A DNA stretch of 64,000 nt, taken from NCBI RefSeq assembly GCF_003369915.1, contig NC_046674.1, forward strand, positions 2,728,001 through 2,792,000. Direction: 5' to 3'. The DNA is from Drosophila miranda. Its lineage: Eukaryota; Arthropoda; Insecta; Diptera; Drosophilidae. How positions within the stretch are numbered: position 1 is the stretch's first letter; every line of letters starts with the position of its first letter. Shown piece by piece: positions 11,701 to 21,611 of the stretch. Made by a program: the position numbers and the translations under genes. Below the pieces are notes generated by a model. The model searched no databases. It worked only from the letters and a program-made list of their open reading frames with translations, and was not told where the DNA came from.

Positions 11701-12643
11701 AGCTCTGCTTTTCTGCTTCTTAAAGTGCCTCAATGAGCGTCAGTGCGAGCTGGATGCCGAACAGATGGAGTTGCTCCTGGAACTCTTTTGCAAACTGGAA
11801 ACACCCGCGGCCGTGAATGAATTTCTAGCCAACAACTCCGGCTATCGCCTGGAGCAAGCCATTGCCATTGCACAGCGCCATCGACTTAATAGAGCTGTGA
11901 TCTACCTCTACGAGAAGCAGGAGAGCTATGCGAAAGCCTTTGAGCTCTCCATGGATCTGCTGAGGGATGCGGTCGGCGAGCAGGCGGTGGAGGAGGCGCG
12001 GCAGATCTGCGCTCTGCTCGCCCGATCCGTTGGAACGCTGCCCCCGCAGGAGCTGGAGCGCTGCTGGTTCTCGCTGTTGCAATACATTCTGCCCCACCAG
12101 CAGCTACAGGCCATCACGAAATCCATGCTGCACGAGGCCTCGCAGCACATCGATCTGCACAATCTCGTGCAGCTGATCATGAACACGCCCCACAACGTGA
12201 ACAGCAGCTTTGGGGACATCAAGGATCTGCTGATGGGAATGCTGGACAGTTCGCGGCATCAAACGGAGGCACTTCGCACTGGCGCAGAGGTTCTGTGCCA
12301 GGACTTGCATATGGAGTTTGTGAAGCAGCAGCGCTTGGCACGGCGTGGCTTGTGGATAACCAGCACCAAATGCTGCATCTGCCGCCAGCGGCTGTCCAAC
12401 CACACGCAGATCCTCGTGATGGGCGGCTGTGGTCACGCCTTGCACGAGGAATGCCTGGAGGAGTGCCCCCAAGTGCCAGTGGAAGAGTGTCCGCGTTGCT
12501 TTGCGCAGATTCCAGTAGGAGACAATGGACAAAAGAGCAGCTGCCTGCGGCTGCCACGAACCAATCGCCGGCTGTTTTCCCCATCTTCGGCCATGGAGAT
12601 GGGTGCTCTGCAGCTGAAGGCCCCGCCCAGACGTTTCTGTTAG
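8777..12643 (+). CDS. Vps8: Vps8, CORVET tethering complex subunit
   Basis: Vps8 is the CORVET-specific subunit that binds Rab5 and tethers early endosomes for homotypic fusion. Three coding exons join in frame: 8777-8878, 8952-11120 and 11195-12643. The introns are 73 and 74 nt with GTGAG donors, and the product is 1239 aa, close to the known Vps8 length. Visible parts, in order, are an acidic Leu-rich N-terminus, a WD40-like beta-propeller region (about 125-420, with GH and WxxHxD-type units), a long helical solenoid, and a C-terminal RING-type zinc finger (about 1149-1195: CCIC, CGH, HEEC, CPRC). The start is the first ATG of the short first exon, and exon 1 ends exactly on a codon. The gene converges on Bulli, with the BTBD9-like locus between them. 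It is codon-biased and intact. Identification rests on architecture and recognisable Vps8 sequence; exon boundaries are inferred from splice signals and frame. Confidence 0.9.
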
Positions 12644-12738
12644 CACTACTATATATTCTGTATATTCCACGTCCGTACCCATGCCCTCTATTTATTTATT
12701 GTTTTTCAATATTATTCCCATATTTCGATGTGTACGTA

Positions 12739-12744
12739 AATAAA
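12739..12744 (+). terminator. Vps8 poly(A) signal
   Basis: AATAAA lies 95 nt after the Vps8 stop codon. Confidence 0.6.
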
Positions 12745-12769
12745 TTTGCATGATAAACGGAGGCTTTTC

Positions 12770-13085
12770 CGGGAATACTCCGCGTTAGCGCGGGTCGCAT
12801 TCCACTACACTTCGCTCGAGGAATAAATATATATGCATTTATATAATTTCTTTGATATTTCTGTAAGAATATATACATATGTAACTCATGAATTGTTTGT
12901 TCGGAACGTAGTTCAACATCTTGAGCCGCGACTTTTAGAGTACCCCTATTGTCACTGTCGATACAGCTTGTGACTAAGGCTGCCAGCCAGCAAAAGCTTA
13001 ACATTTAACCATATAAGCCTCATACGGACCCGTCTCCACAACATCGACCAAGGTAGCTTACGAAGCAACCCTACAGCCCCTCAAA
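12770..13085. other. Intergenic sequence
   Basis: AT-rich spacer between the Vps8 3' end and the repeated upstream flank of the BTBD9-like locus. I see no gene or clear motif in it. Confidence 0.5.
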
Positions 13086-13655
13086 GCAGGCCGTGGACTA
13101 AGCAGAAGCGAAAGAAATATATACATAACCTTTAAAGCAGTCTATCATCTGCGTTCGGTATCGTCGGTTAATAACATTCTATGCGTAGATTGTGGTGATC
13201 GGTAATAAGAATTAAAATTACCAAGAGCTGTAATCGATGAAGCTCCCAAAAACATAGATATAACAACAATTATTGCGGAATTGATTTAAACAAATTAAAG
13301 AAGCTATTGTACTATTGTAAACTATATACAGTGGGTAACTTTAATATTCGGCATTTTTTGTGCCATTTGGGGATATTTGGAGTTGCCACATAATGCGATC
13401 TCCCAAAAATGCCGAATATTAAAGTAACGCAAATTTTGAGCTTTTTTTTGTTTTATTATGTTTTCTCTATTCATTTAAAATAAAATCATTATTATATATA
13501 CCTCTCTGAAAAGGTAAAACTTCAAGCTTTATTCCCTCATTAAATTTTTTTTATTTTTTTGTAGTTGCATTACATTTTATTCGCGTTTGAAGTTGAAAAA
13601 AAAAAATGCCGAATATTAAAGTTACCCACTGTATGTAAATTGGCTTGGCTACAAT
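13086..13655 (+). repeat. Upstream flank of BTBD9-like locus, copy 1 (interrupted by a MITE)
   Basis: About 270 bp of this interval (13086-13328 and 13633-13655) matches 20550-20797, with scattered substitutions and small indels. Shared landmarks include GGACTAAGCAGAAGCGAAA, GTAGATTGTGGTGATCGGTA and TTGGCTTGGCTACAAT. The gap between the matching parts is exactly the MITE at 13329-13631, which copy 2 lacks. Confidence 0.85.
13329..13631. mobile_element. 303-bp Tc1/mariner-type MITE
   Basis: The ends are long near-perfect inverted repeats. The left end starts CAGTGGGTAACTTTAATATT and the right end is its reverse complement, ending in CACTG. It is flanked by TA on both sides (13327-13328 and 13632-13633), the target duplication of the Tc1/mariner superfamily. 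The related copy at 20550-20797 has an uninterrupted sequence with a single TA at this point, that is, an empty site. No transposase frame is present. A further inverted copy of the inner TIR lies inside at about 13405-13428, making the left end able to fold by itself. Confidence 0.9.
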
Positions 13656-13656
13656 G

Positions 13657-13665
13657 TATCGATAG
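13657..13665 (+). promoter_or_regulatory. DRE-type site upstream of BTBD9-like gene
   Basis: TATCGATAG matches the Drosophila DNA replication-related element core. It lies 175 bp before the ATG and about 110 bp before a probable 5' UTR intron. Copy 2 of the flank diverges right here and lacks it. Confidence 0.5.
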
Positions 13666-13765
13666 GTCGCTATAAGAGCCAATCGTTGTATTCAAGCGCT
13701 GCCAACTTCACCTGCGAGAGACAAGACAAGCTGTGCGCGTAAATTGTTTAAGAAAACGAAATAAA

Positions 13766-13828
13766 GTAAGTTTAAGTAACACAAAGAGTACAAATATTGA
13801 CATCCTCTATTTCACGCCCAGAAAACAG
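13766..13828 (+). other. Probable 5' UTR intron of BTBD9-like gene
   Basis: A GTAAGTTT donor at 13766 pairs with an acceptor ending AAACAG at 13828, giving a 63-nt intron of normal fly size that ends three bases before the ATG at 13832. If real, the locus descends from a spliced gene rather than from a retrocopy. Confidence 0.45.
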
Positions 13829-13831
13829 GAA

Positions 13832-14619
13832 ATGAGCACCCAGAAAACAACTGCCGACGGCTTCGACGCCTTCATTGCGGACATGGCCAGTCTCCATATG
13901 AACTCGGACGTAGAGTTCCTGGTGGAGGGTCAGCGCTTGCCGGGCCACCGCCAAGTTCTGGCGTCGCGCAGCGAGTACTTTCGCGCCCTTCTCTGTGGCA
14001 GCATGGTTGAGTCGAGGCAACGAACAGTTCGGCTTAAGGTGCCGCTTGAGCCTTTCAAGGTAATCCTCGAGTACCTTCACACGGGCAAGCTACCGCTTTC
14101 CTCACTAGACGTGGATATGTTAATCGATGTGCTCGATTTGGCACATTTTTACTGCTTGGTCTCCGTTGAGACCCTTATAACCGGATACCTCCAGCAGAAG
14201 ATGTCCGTCAGCCACGTGTGCGCGATCCTAGATGCGGCCAAGCACTGCAATCGGGAGCAGAGCATCGAAGAATGCCACAAGTTCATGGAACAAAATGCAT
14301 ACGACGTACTCAAACATGACTCCTGAGGAGTCCGCTCCGTTTTACGGACAACCCGAATGAGCTAGTCATCCAGCTGTTCGCGGTTTTTCTAATTAACCAG
14401 ATATATATTTGGAGCTACAGCTGCAGCCATTCAGAAATCCGCGTGGAGGTCTCATGCGACCAGACTCACTGGGATCATGTGAAAACGGTCAGCACAAGTC
14501 GCGCCGTCTGCCATATATTTGTAATGGGCTTTGCGAAGCGTCCCGTTCGGTACATTCGGATTAAAAGTTGTACAGGGTTGGATCTCAGTGTGATGGCCAT
14601 GTTGGTCAGAGTTCCCTGA
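13832..14619 (+). pseudogene. BTBD9-like gene, truncated and frame-broken
   Basis: The first frame (13832-14326, 164 aa) encodes a BTB/POZ domain (about residues 20-125, with the ARSEYFRALL-like core as SRSEYFRALL) and the start of the BACK-like region. BTBD9 proteins are BTB adaptors for cullin-3 ubiquitin ligases. The frame then stops. A second frame, shifted by two bases relative to the first, is open from 14320 to 14619 and encodes the end of a discoidin-type (F5/8C-like) domain. It has the features VEVS, W and RYIRI seen in the C-terminal half of BTBD9. Full BTBD9 is about 600 aa, so roughly 300 middle residues are missing. The locus is best read as a decayed duplicate; the BTB part alone could still make a short protein. 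No splice sites that would bridge the break were seen. Confidence 0.7.
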
Positions 14620-14753
14620 GTGAAGGTCACTTCTGACAGCTCTTCAAATATAGTTTCCAATGATTAAAGAACAACAATTTGGGCACCAGCTAATTGGTGT
14701 ATATGCTGATACGAATAAAATCCACTTAATTCAAAGCTGTTCTCACTTTCCTG
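14419..14753 (+). repeat. BTBD9-like 3' segment, copy 1
   Basis: These 335 bp are repeated at 21277-21611 without indels, and I count only two substitutions by eye. The segment covers the last ~200 bp of the discoidin-type frame and about 134 bp beyond its stop. Confidence 0.93.
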
Positions 14754-14984
14754 CGGCATCTGTGTCTGGTCACTTCCTGGTAGCGACATTTTTTGTTCCC
14801 TTTTATCTCCTCCCTCCAATCAGCGATCGCTCCATGTTGTGACTGTGGTTGTTGTCCTTTGTGACGTCTCTTACATTTAGTTTTTGCTGCGAGCCGCGAC
14901 AAGGGCCGTACTTTTCATAAGAGATGCGTCAAACATAGAGAGAAAGCGAGGAACCATGGCATTCGAACATTAGAACATAACTAG

Positions 14985-15142
14985 CTCTAGTGCAAATTGT
15001 GCATTCTGCAATGGTTGTGTCTCTCTCTCTCTCTCTCTCTCTCTCTTACGCTTCACACAACACCAAGCGTTTTATCTCGCTCACTTCCGACAGGGGGCAC
15101 ACATTGCACGATGAAGAGAGAGAGAGAGAGAGAGAGAGGTAG
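14985..15142 (-). mobile_element. Inverted fragment of a DINE-1-associated repeat
   Basis: The reverse complement matches 20050-20175 and 21795-21895: a CT/GA tract, CATCGTGCAATGTG, a CCCCCTGTCGGAAG-like core, GCGAGATAAAA, and a second GA tract. In the other two places this module directly follows typical DINE-1 sequence, so I treat it as the tail of the same element family. Only the tail is present here. Confidence 0.6.
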
Positions 15143-15487
15143 AGAGCAGCATAAAACTAATATAACTCCCTAAACTCCTCCAGTTCCGGATATAGAAAAC
15201 GGAATCCCTGTAGAACACATGCTACAAACAAATGAACAAAACCTGATGCTGCGCTCTCACCAATTCGATAAGAAATCAACTCTCCCACCTCGCTCTTGCT
15301 CTCTCTTTTTACCAACGTGCCTCGATTAATACGTTGCGAATGCTATGTGATCCTCAGGGAAATATATCCTTAAAGGTAAATATTTATAGACTATACATAT
15401 ATGCATATAATACAATATCAAATTATATTCCACATTGCACTCCGATTGTGGAAAGGATTTTGGGATTTTCTCCTCTGAAAATTCCCA

Positions 15488-15493
15488 TTTAAT
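15488..15493 (-). terminator. Possible Bulli poly(A) signal
   Basis: ATTAAA on the minus strand, about 20 nt after the Bulli stop codon. It is a common variant signal. Confidence 0.4.
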
Positions 15494-15513
15494 CACATTT
15501 CTCATAGAGTTCC

Positions 15514-17792
15514 TCAACTTATTTGAGGATTCAGGGAGCTATCCACAGGAAAGGTGCTATTATAATGCTGTATAAACTCCGTGCACTGTTCTGCTGTTTA
15601 AAAAGGAAACATATTCAATGATGCATCTTCAAAATTGGACATAGTTTCCTCCACTTACCTTTGGGAAAAGCAAGGGTCTCGTATAATTTTAGATTTCTCA
15701 TCTGAAAGAACCTGAAAACACTGTGAAATATCAAATCATCGTTGGTTTTATGGGCAGCCTCCAGGAATTTGCGAGCAGGGACTTTATCAAGGCCCAAAGA
15801 ATTCTTGGCCAAACGCAGGGCATCAATCACTTTGCCTTGCCCCAACATCACCTCAATGATGATCTGCAATGAAGGAACACATTTTACAGAATCCAGTCAT
15901 CAAGGAAGATAGTGGCTTACCTCATGTGCCTGAATCTTCCCCAGCATATCGATGGCCACCTGTGATATGGCCGTATCCACATCCGAATGGGAGAGCAGAA
16001 AGCAAGCCACCGCCTTTGATTCCAGCACCATGGAATAGCTAACGAGACGACGCAGTGTATCGAAGCTATGATTGTGGATCAGCTCGCTGATGATCATCTT
16101 CGAGAGCTCCTCCTGGGCGGCAATGTTGAATTTATTCAACGATTGGAGGTACAGCATCAAAATAGTTTCGGTGTAGGGCCTCCTGGCTATCCTCTGGAAT
16201 ATCTGCACCATATCCAACTGCTCTATGAGGACAATGGGGGGAGAGGTGTGCTTCACCGTTGATGTCTTTACATTCGAGGGCTGTGCCGTTTGATTCGCCA
16301 GCTCCAACTGCACCCAGGAGCTGAAGAAAGACAAGGGTTAGAAGGGTTTCCCAAACTTTCGGAAGAACTTTGACATACGCATAGATCTTGTTAATCCTGC
16401 TGAAAATGGTCTCTAGGACGGGCAGCAACGTGCCCTTGTATTGATCATCCACCAGCTGTCCGAGGACCTTCAGCAGAACCTGCTTGCCACTGCTTCGCTG
16501 CAGCAGGAACTCTGTGAGACGTATGCGATCGGAGATCAGATTACAAATCGGATCAATGCACAGATTCAGGTACCACATGCATCCCAGCTTTGCGTCGATC
16601 ACAATGTTCGGCTGGAACAGCACCCAATGTGTGGAATCTGTAAGGCAATTTTGGCATCAGATTATATAGAAAACGGCCCTCGAATCTACCTACACAGCTC
16701 GCATTGGAGGATTTGTCCATCGGGCGATAGAGAGGGCAGCTTCAAGCCAAAGGGTTTGATGGAACGACCCGTTGTAATGGGGGCATGGTATGTGATATCC
16801 TGAATGACCTCTCCGGTAAGGGATATGTCGAAGAGCAGCGATGTCCCAGTGGCCTGATGATGCACCACAATCAGATTGTCTACCGTATTGATGGCAAAGC
16901 GTCCTACGAGACTGAGGCGCAGAACATGGCACTTTCGGGGAGCCAACCCTGGACCGTTTAGCAGATGAACTTCCACTTCCATCATGCCCGAGCTGCAGTT
17001 CGACTGGAGTATGAGAACCGCCAGGACGCCATACACTTGTCCGAGAGTGACTTTGCTTTCCTGAACCTCGCGACTGGGACTGGCTACTGATAGAAATGGC
17101 ATTAAAGAAGACTTGTAAATAGAGTAGAGCCGAGGATCACTCACAATCCACCTTTGGGAGCTTGGTGATGACCTTCTGCTTGACCAGCACGGGCACCAGG
17201 CTGTTGCCCTCGGTGGTGCAGAGCAGGGCGACATTGGCATCGCAGCACCACGCGAACCACTTGATGCTGATGCTCAGGGACTTGACAGAACGCACTTGAC
17301 GCTTCTCCGGCAGTACAGTGTAGACTTCTACGCCAGTGTTGGATATCAGGGCCACCTCCCTGTTGTGGATCCACACGAAGCCATGGATCATCGTCTTCAC
17401 CTGATGCGTGATGATGTCCTGCAGCATAGGCTGCTCCCCCTGGAAGCAGACGAACTCCACTGCATTCTCTTTCCGCTGCACAGCCAATATTTGATTATCC
17501 GGCGAGAATTTAATCGAACGAATGGCTCCACCTCTATCGTTCATGCAAAAGGATATAACCGTGTCCTCGTTGGGGACAGGGCCCTTTACCACGACGCCTG
17601 TGGCACCACCCGAACGTACAGCAAAGATCTGCAAGACAGATAGTGACTTTAATATTCCTTTCAAGTGTTTGTGGCCGTTCTTGCCTGCTTGTTGGAGTCA
17701 TCGAAGAAGACATTCGTTAGCTGGCTGACGGCATCGAAGCGTATGGGATTCCGCGACAGCTCAATATAATGGATTCCATTCGAGTTTTCCAT
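15514..17792 (-). CDS. Bulli: Bulli / RMC1, subunit of the Mon1-Ccz1 Rab7 exchange factor
   Basis: RMC1 (Bulli in flies) is the third, metazoan subunit of the Mon1-Ccz1 complex that activates Rab7 on maturing endosomes. Seven coding exons join in frame to 642 aa (human RMC1 is about 657): 17792-17685, 17628-17145, 17086-16694, 16637-16379, 16320-15921, 15863-15659 and 15593-15514. The strongest evidence is the stretch FAVRSGGATGVVVKGP (residues 38-53), followed by NTVDNLIVVHHQ-type and ARKFLEAA-type blocks, all in the order known for RMC1. The N-terminal half is a beta-propeller-like region and the C-terminal half is helical. Introns are 56-65 nt. The first begins with GC rather than GT; the homology across that junction (NKQ|IFAVRSGG) leaves no other join. 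The last exon was placed from an acceptor at 15594 and the matching EQC-type sequence. The gene is convergent with Vps8 and divergent from the zinc-finger gene. Confidence 0.9.
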
Positions 17793-18243
17793 CGTTTTTG
17801 AAAGAAAAAACAAAATATAAACCTTGTTTTCACCCGCCCACCATTAGAGGTGAGTTTTAGTAGTCACCGTGAGTCACAGTATTGTCAGTGGTCACATTTA
17901 CATGAAGATCGCCTCATTTTATTTTCACATGTACGTGTGAAAATTGCATAGCTACATATAATAGTTTTCCTATATCCAGTGGATGGTGAGAAAATCCTTA
18001 AGAATAATTTGACGCAACAATTGAACTATTTTCAATTTGAATCTTTTCAATGTTTTATAGTCACAGTGGCTATGCTGTCAAGTATGCTCATCTCTGTCCA
18101 CTTTGCCTATCGACAATCAGCTGGGGCGAACAGCTGATCTGATTGCAGTGTTGTGAAGGATAAAACATATACAAACAAGATTACAAATTAGAGAAATTAT
18201 TGAAGTCAGAGTTTCTTGATGTTTATAAGGAAAACCCCTCGAG
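17793..18243. other. Shared intergenic region between two divergent genes
   Basis: These 451 bp separate the start codons of Bulli (leftward) and zinc-finger gene 1 (rightward), so they must hold both promoters unless distant 5' exons exist. A Motif 5 E-box is visible on the right side; no clear element was found for Bulli. Confidence 0.6.
18129..18138 (+). promoter_or_regulatory. Motif 5 E-box upstream of zinc-finger gene 1
   Basis: AACAGCTGAT matches the Drosophila core promoter Motif 5 consensus (AWCAGCTGWT), about 105 bp before the ATG. A second CAGCTG core overlaps nearby at 18118-18123. Confidence 0.5.
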
Positions 18244-19653
18244 ATGGACGATCAGGTCAAGTGCCGCATCTGTTCCTGCCGCATTGAGTGCAAGGAGGAG
18301 GCATACAACTTGCTGCAACTGCCCGAAGTGGCCGCAATGTTCACCGCCTGCACAGATTTGGTAGTGGACCCCCAGGAGGAGGACTTCTTGCCAAGCGAGC
18401 TGTGCAGCGGCTGCTACGAGGAGCTGGAGAAGTACCACTCGTTCCGTAAACTCTGCATAGAGGCCGACAATAAATGGCGCTTGCTGAAGGAAAACACACT
18501 GGTGGAATTGGAGTTTAAACTTATGGAATCAGAGGACGGGTTCGACGATGTGGACGACATGCCGCTCAGCACATTGGAAACGAAAAGCCCTGGGCCCCCC
18601 CTTGAAGCCACCGAGGTGGTGCTGGTCGATGGCAAATTCCAAGAGAAAAAACCATGCCAAAGAATAAAAAGAGGAAATAAGGAAAAGGTAGAGAAAAAGG
18701 CAGGGAAACGGACGAAGACAAATCCAAAAGAGGTGAGTGGGAATCCATTAAATAATCTCTGATTTACATGCAAGAATTCCCCGATCGTGTAGGTTCCGCC
18801 AACGGAAGAGCCGGGTGCGAGCTACAAGTGCGACGCCTGCTCGAAAGAGTTTGTCGATGATAGTCGCCTGCAGGCGCATATGCGAGAGCACGATGGCCAC
18901 CTGCTCTTTCCCTGCACAGAGCCTGGGTGTGACAAGAGCTTCAGTCGGCTGCAGGACCTTAATGTACACCTGCGGGAGCATGAGGGCACGGGCACGTGGT
19001 ACACCTGCAACCAGGAGGGCTGCAGCAAGAGCTACCGCCACAAGGGCACTCTGGTGATGCACAAACGCCAGAGCCATGGCATCGGACCGAAGCTCAAGTT
19101 GCACGTGTGTGAGTTCTGCGGCAGGGTCTTGAACAGCCTGGCTGCCCTCAACCACCATCGGTTCACGCACAAGGACAAGCTGGTGAAGCCGTATGCCTGC
19201 GAGGAGCCGGGCTGCTCTGTACGCTTCCTCAGCGAGGAGAAGCTCAAGGTGCACATGATGCGGCACAGGGGCATCAAGAACTTCACGTGTCCCCACTGCG
19301 GCGCCAAGAAAACAACAAAGAATGAGCTGAAGCTGCACATCAACTATCACACGCTGGAGCGCACCTGGCCCTGTCCGCACTGCTCCAAGGTGTGCAACAG
19401 CTCCACCAGCAGGAAAATGCACATTCGCACGAACCACGAGAAGACCAAGAGCTATGCCTGCAGCATCTGTGACAAGAGATTCACCAAGCCGGACACGCGG
19501 AAGTACCACGAGCTGACGCACACGGGGGAGCGGAACTACGGGTGCGCAGTGTGTGGCAAGCGGTTCGTCCAGCCTGCGGCCCTGCGCACCCATCGAAAGA
19601 TCCATGAGCGGGATCAGGCAAAGGCTCCTGTTGTTAAGGTTGTGGAATCCTAA
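18244..19653 (+). CDS. ZAD-C2H2 zinc-finger protein, paralogue 1
   Basis: Two exons (18244-18732 and 18793-19653; 60-nt intron, GTGAGT donor) encode 449 aa. Residues 1-75 form a ZAD, the insect dimerisation domain, with its four zinc ligands at Cys7, Cys10, Cys54 and Cys57. An acidic then very basic linker follows (about 95-163). The second exon encodes nine C2H2 fingers (about residues 176-440). Fingers 2, 3 and 5 use a CX4C spacing, the others CX2C. TGERNY-type linkers between the last fingers argue for DNA binding. Such proteins are mostly nuclear, sequence-specific regulators or chromatin-architecture factors; the target is unknown. The same intron position and phase, and the same finger order, recur in the gene at 22499-24137. 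I could not name the melanogaster orthologue. Confidence 0.88.
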
Positions 19654-19805
19654 TTGAGAGGCAGATCCCAGGAGTTATAGTATTTGAATTCTTTCAGGCC
19701 ATAGGTTAGATCATTGACAAACTATACTTTTTGATAAATTTTTTGTTTTTTTAGCCACGTTAAATATTAGTTTGCGGTCTCTACTTGGATTTAAACTGTT
19801 TTTTA

Positions 19806-20175
19806 TGTCTGGTGCTCGAAACGTTTGGGAATATATTAGTTTTCTGGTGGATGTAGACGTGTGTAACACCCAGAAGGAAGTGTTTCCAGCCCCATAAAGT
19901 GTATACATATATTCTTGATCAGCATCAGTAGCCGAGTCGATATTGGCATGTCTGTCCGTCTTGAATGAAGCCTTGATTTCAGATCTTGCATCCAGACTCC
20001 TGTGATATCACACTGTTACCTTACTCATTCTCTCCCTCTCTCTCTCTATCTCTTGCTCTCTCTTCATCGTGCAATGTGCGCCCCCTGTCGGAAGAGAGCG
20101 AGATAAAAAGGTGGCTGTTGTTGTGGGAAGCGTGAGAGAGAGAGAGAGAGAGAGACAACCATTGCAGAATGATAA
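19806..20175 (+). mobile_element. DINE-1-like Helentron fragment
   Basis: The stretch contains the recognisable DINE-1 blocks in order: a GGGAATATATTAG-like block, an ACACCCAGAAGGAA-like block, CCCCATAAAGTGTATACATA, TTCTTGATCAGCATCAGTAG and CCGAGTCGAT, then GTCTGTCCGTC. It is followed by a GA-flanked tail (20035-20160) with the CCCCCTGTCGG core. DINE-1 elements are non-autonomous Helentrons, abundant in Drosophila. I see no coding capacity. Confidence 0.75.
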
Positions 20176-20549
20176 ATTTCGATGTGCATTCCTAGTAGCT
20201 GATTTATGTATTTTTTTTTTCCTGCGCGAATTTTTATATTAACCTAAATAGTAGTATATTCCTTTCCTTTCAATGACAGATTCATCGAGTTGGCTTTATA
20301 ACTGTGAGACTACATAGAAACAACGAGACTAAGAAAATAATTATATGTACTCTTTTTAAGGACTTACAAGGGTATATGCTGATCATAGCGCCGTTATTCG
20401 AAACAAAACGCTTAAATTCGCAAGGTATGTTATGAAAACAAGGAAAGGGAATCCCCTCAAATCTATACTTTAATCATCACACATACAGATAACATATACA
20501 TACTGCACCACGCTTTTACTGACTTCTCACTTCTTGTTTTCTGAGATCC

Positions 20550-20797
20550 AAAGCCGCGGACTAAGCAGAAGCGAAAAAAATATATACATACATATGTACA
20601 TAACCCTTAAAGCAATCTCTCATCTTCGTTCGGTATCGTTGGTTTATAACATTCTACCACTGTTTTATGCGTAGATTGTGGTGATCGGTAATAAGAATTA
20701 AAATTACCAAAAACATAGATATAACAACAATTATTGCGGAATTTAAAAAAATTAAAGAAGCTATTGATATACATATGTAAATTGGCTTGGCTACAAT
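20550..20797 (+). repeat. Upstream flank of BTBD9-like locus, copy 2
   Basis: This matches 13086-13328 joined to 13633-13655, with a modest number of differences and small indels. It carries the pre-insertion site of the MITE. The homology ends at CTACAAT, just before the DRE present in copy 1, so no BTB coding sequence follows. Confidence 0.85.
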
Positions 20798-21276
20798 CAC
20801 TAACCATACAGTATATAGATGTGCCAGTTCATACAACGAAAGCGTCACACACTGGCTAGCGCGTTCAGTACCCCAGAGTGACGTCATCATGAGAGAGAGA
20901 GAGCGCAGAGAGAACATCTTTGCATGTGTTAGTACACACGCAATATGTTTCGACAAAAATATGTGATTGTATGCTTTTTCAGATTTTTTAAACTCTCTCA
21001 GGTCTGGTTCTGTTTTGCCACCAGCATGTTTTAGTGTATGGGTGCACATGCATTCTCACGTACTTTGCGTGTGTGTGTTTAGTATTGCTGGCCGCTAGAA
21101 CTGAAATTTGAGTTTGGTTCTTGTTTTGGGTCTTTTGATGGACTGACCTACCGCCACAAAATAAATGAAGAATGGGCAGGGGGTGGGGGTATGGTACACT
21201 AGGGCGCGGGAAATGAAATAAAAGCTGTTATTTGTTTGATTTATACCACAAAATATATATATTTATACCCCTCATG
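20798..21276. other. Unidentified sequence between the two duplicated parts
   Basis: In copy 1 this position holds the promoter and BTB coding part; here it holds about 480 bp of unrelated sequence with a GA tract (20891-20905), a GT tract and an A/T-rich end finishing in TTTATACCC. No gene is visible. It may be an insertion or the remnant of the sequence the two copied pieces landed in. Confidence 0.5.
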
Positions 21277-21611
21277 AGCTGCAGCCATTCAGAAATCCGC
21301 GTGGAGGTCTCATGCGACCAGACTCACTGGGATCATGTGAAAACGGTCAGCACAAGTCGCGCCGTCTGCCATATATTTGTAATTGGCTTTGCGAAGCGTC
21401 CCGTTCGGTACATTCGGATTAAAAGTTGTACAGGGTTGGATTTCAGTGTGATGGCCATGTTGGTCAGAGTTCCCTGAGTGAAGGTCACTTCTGACAGCTC
21501 TTCAAATATAGTTTCCAATGATTAAAGAACAACAATTTGGGCACCAGCTAATTGGTGTATATGCTGATACGAATAAAATCCACTTAATTCAAAGCTGTTC
21601 TCACTTTCCTG
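21277..21611 (+). pseudogene. BTBD9-like 3' fragment, copy 2
   Basis: This is the second copy of 14419-14753, with two substitutions in 335 bp. It encodes the end of the discoidin-type domain, in the same frame and with the same stop (21475-21477), but with no BTB part and no start of its own. It is directly followed by TTTTTTATACCC, the beginning of a DINE-1-like element. Confidence 0.85.

Larger units (their letters stand above)
14754..15513. other. Intergenic sequence with repeat fragments
   Basis: Spacer between the BTBD9-like locus and the 3' end of Bulli. The part at 14985-15142 is an inverted DINE-1-associated module; the remainder shows no gene. Confidence 0.5.

Noticed and set aside
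14320..14619. Discoidin-type frame as a separate small gene
   Set aside because: It has no start codon of its own in a good context and continues the order of BTBD9 domains, so a broken part of the BTBD9-like locus explains it better.
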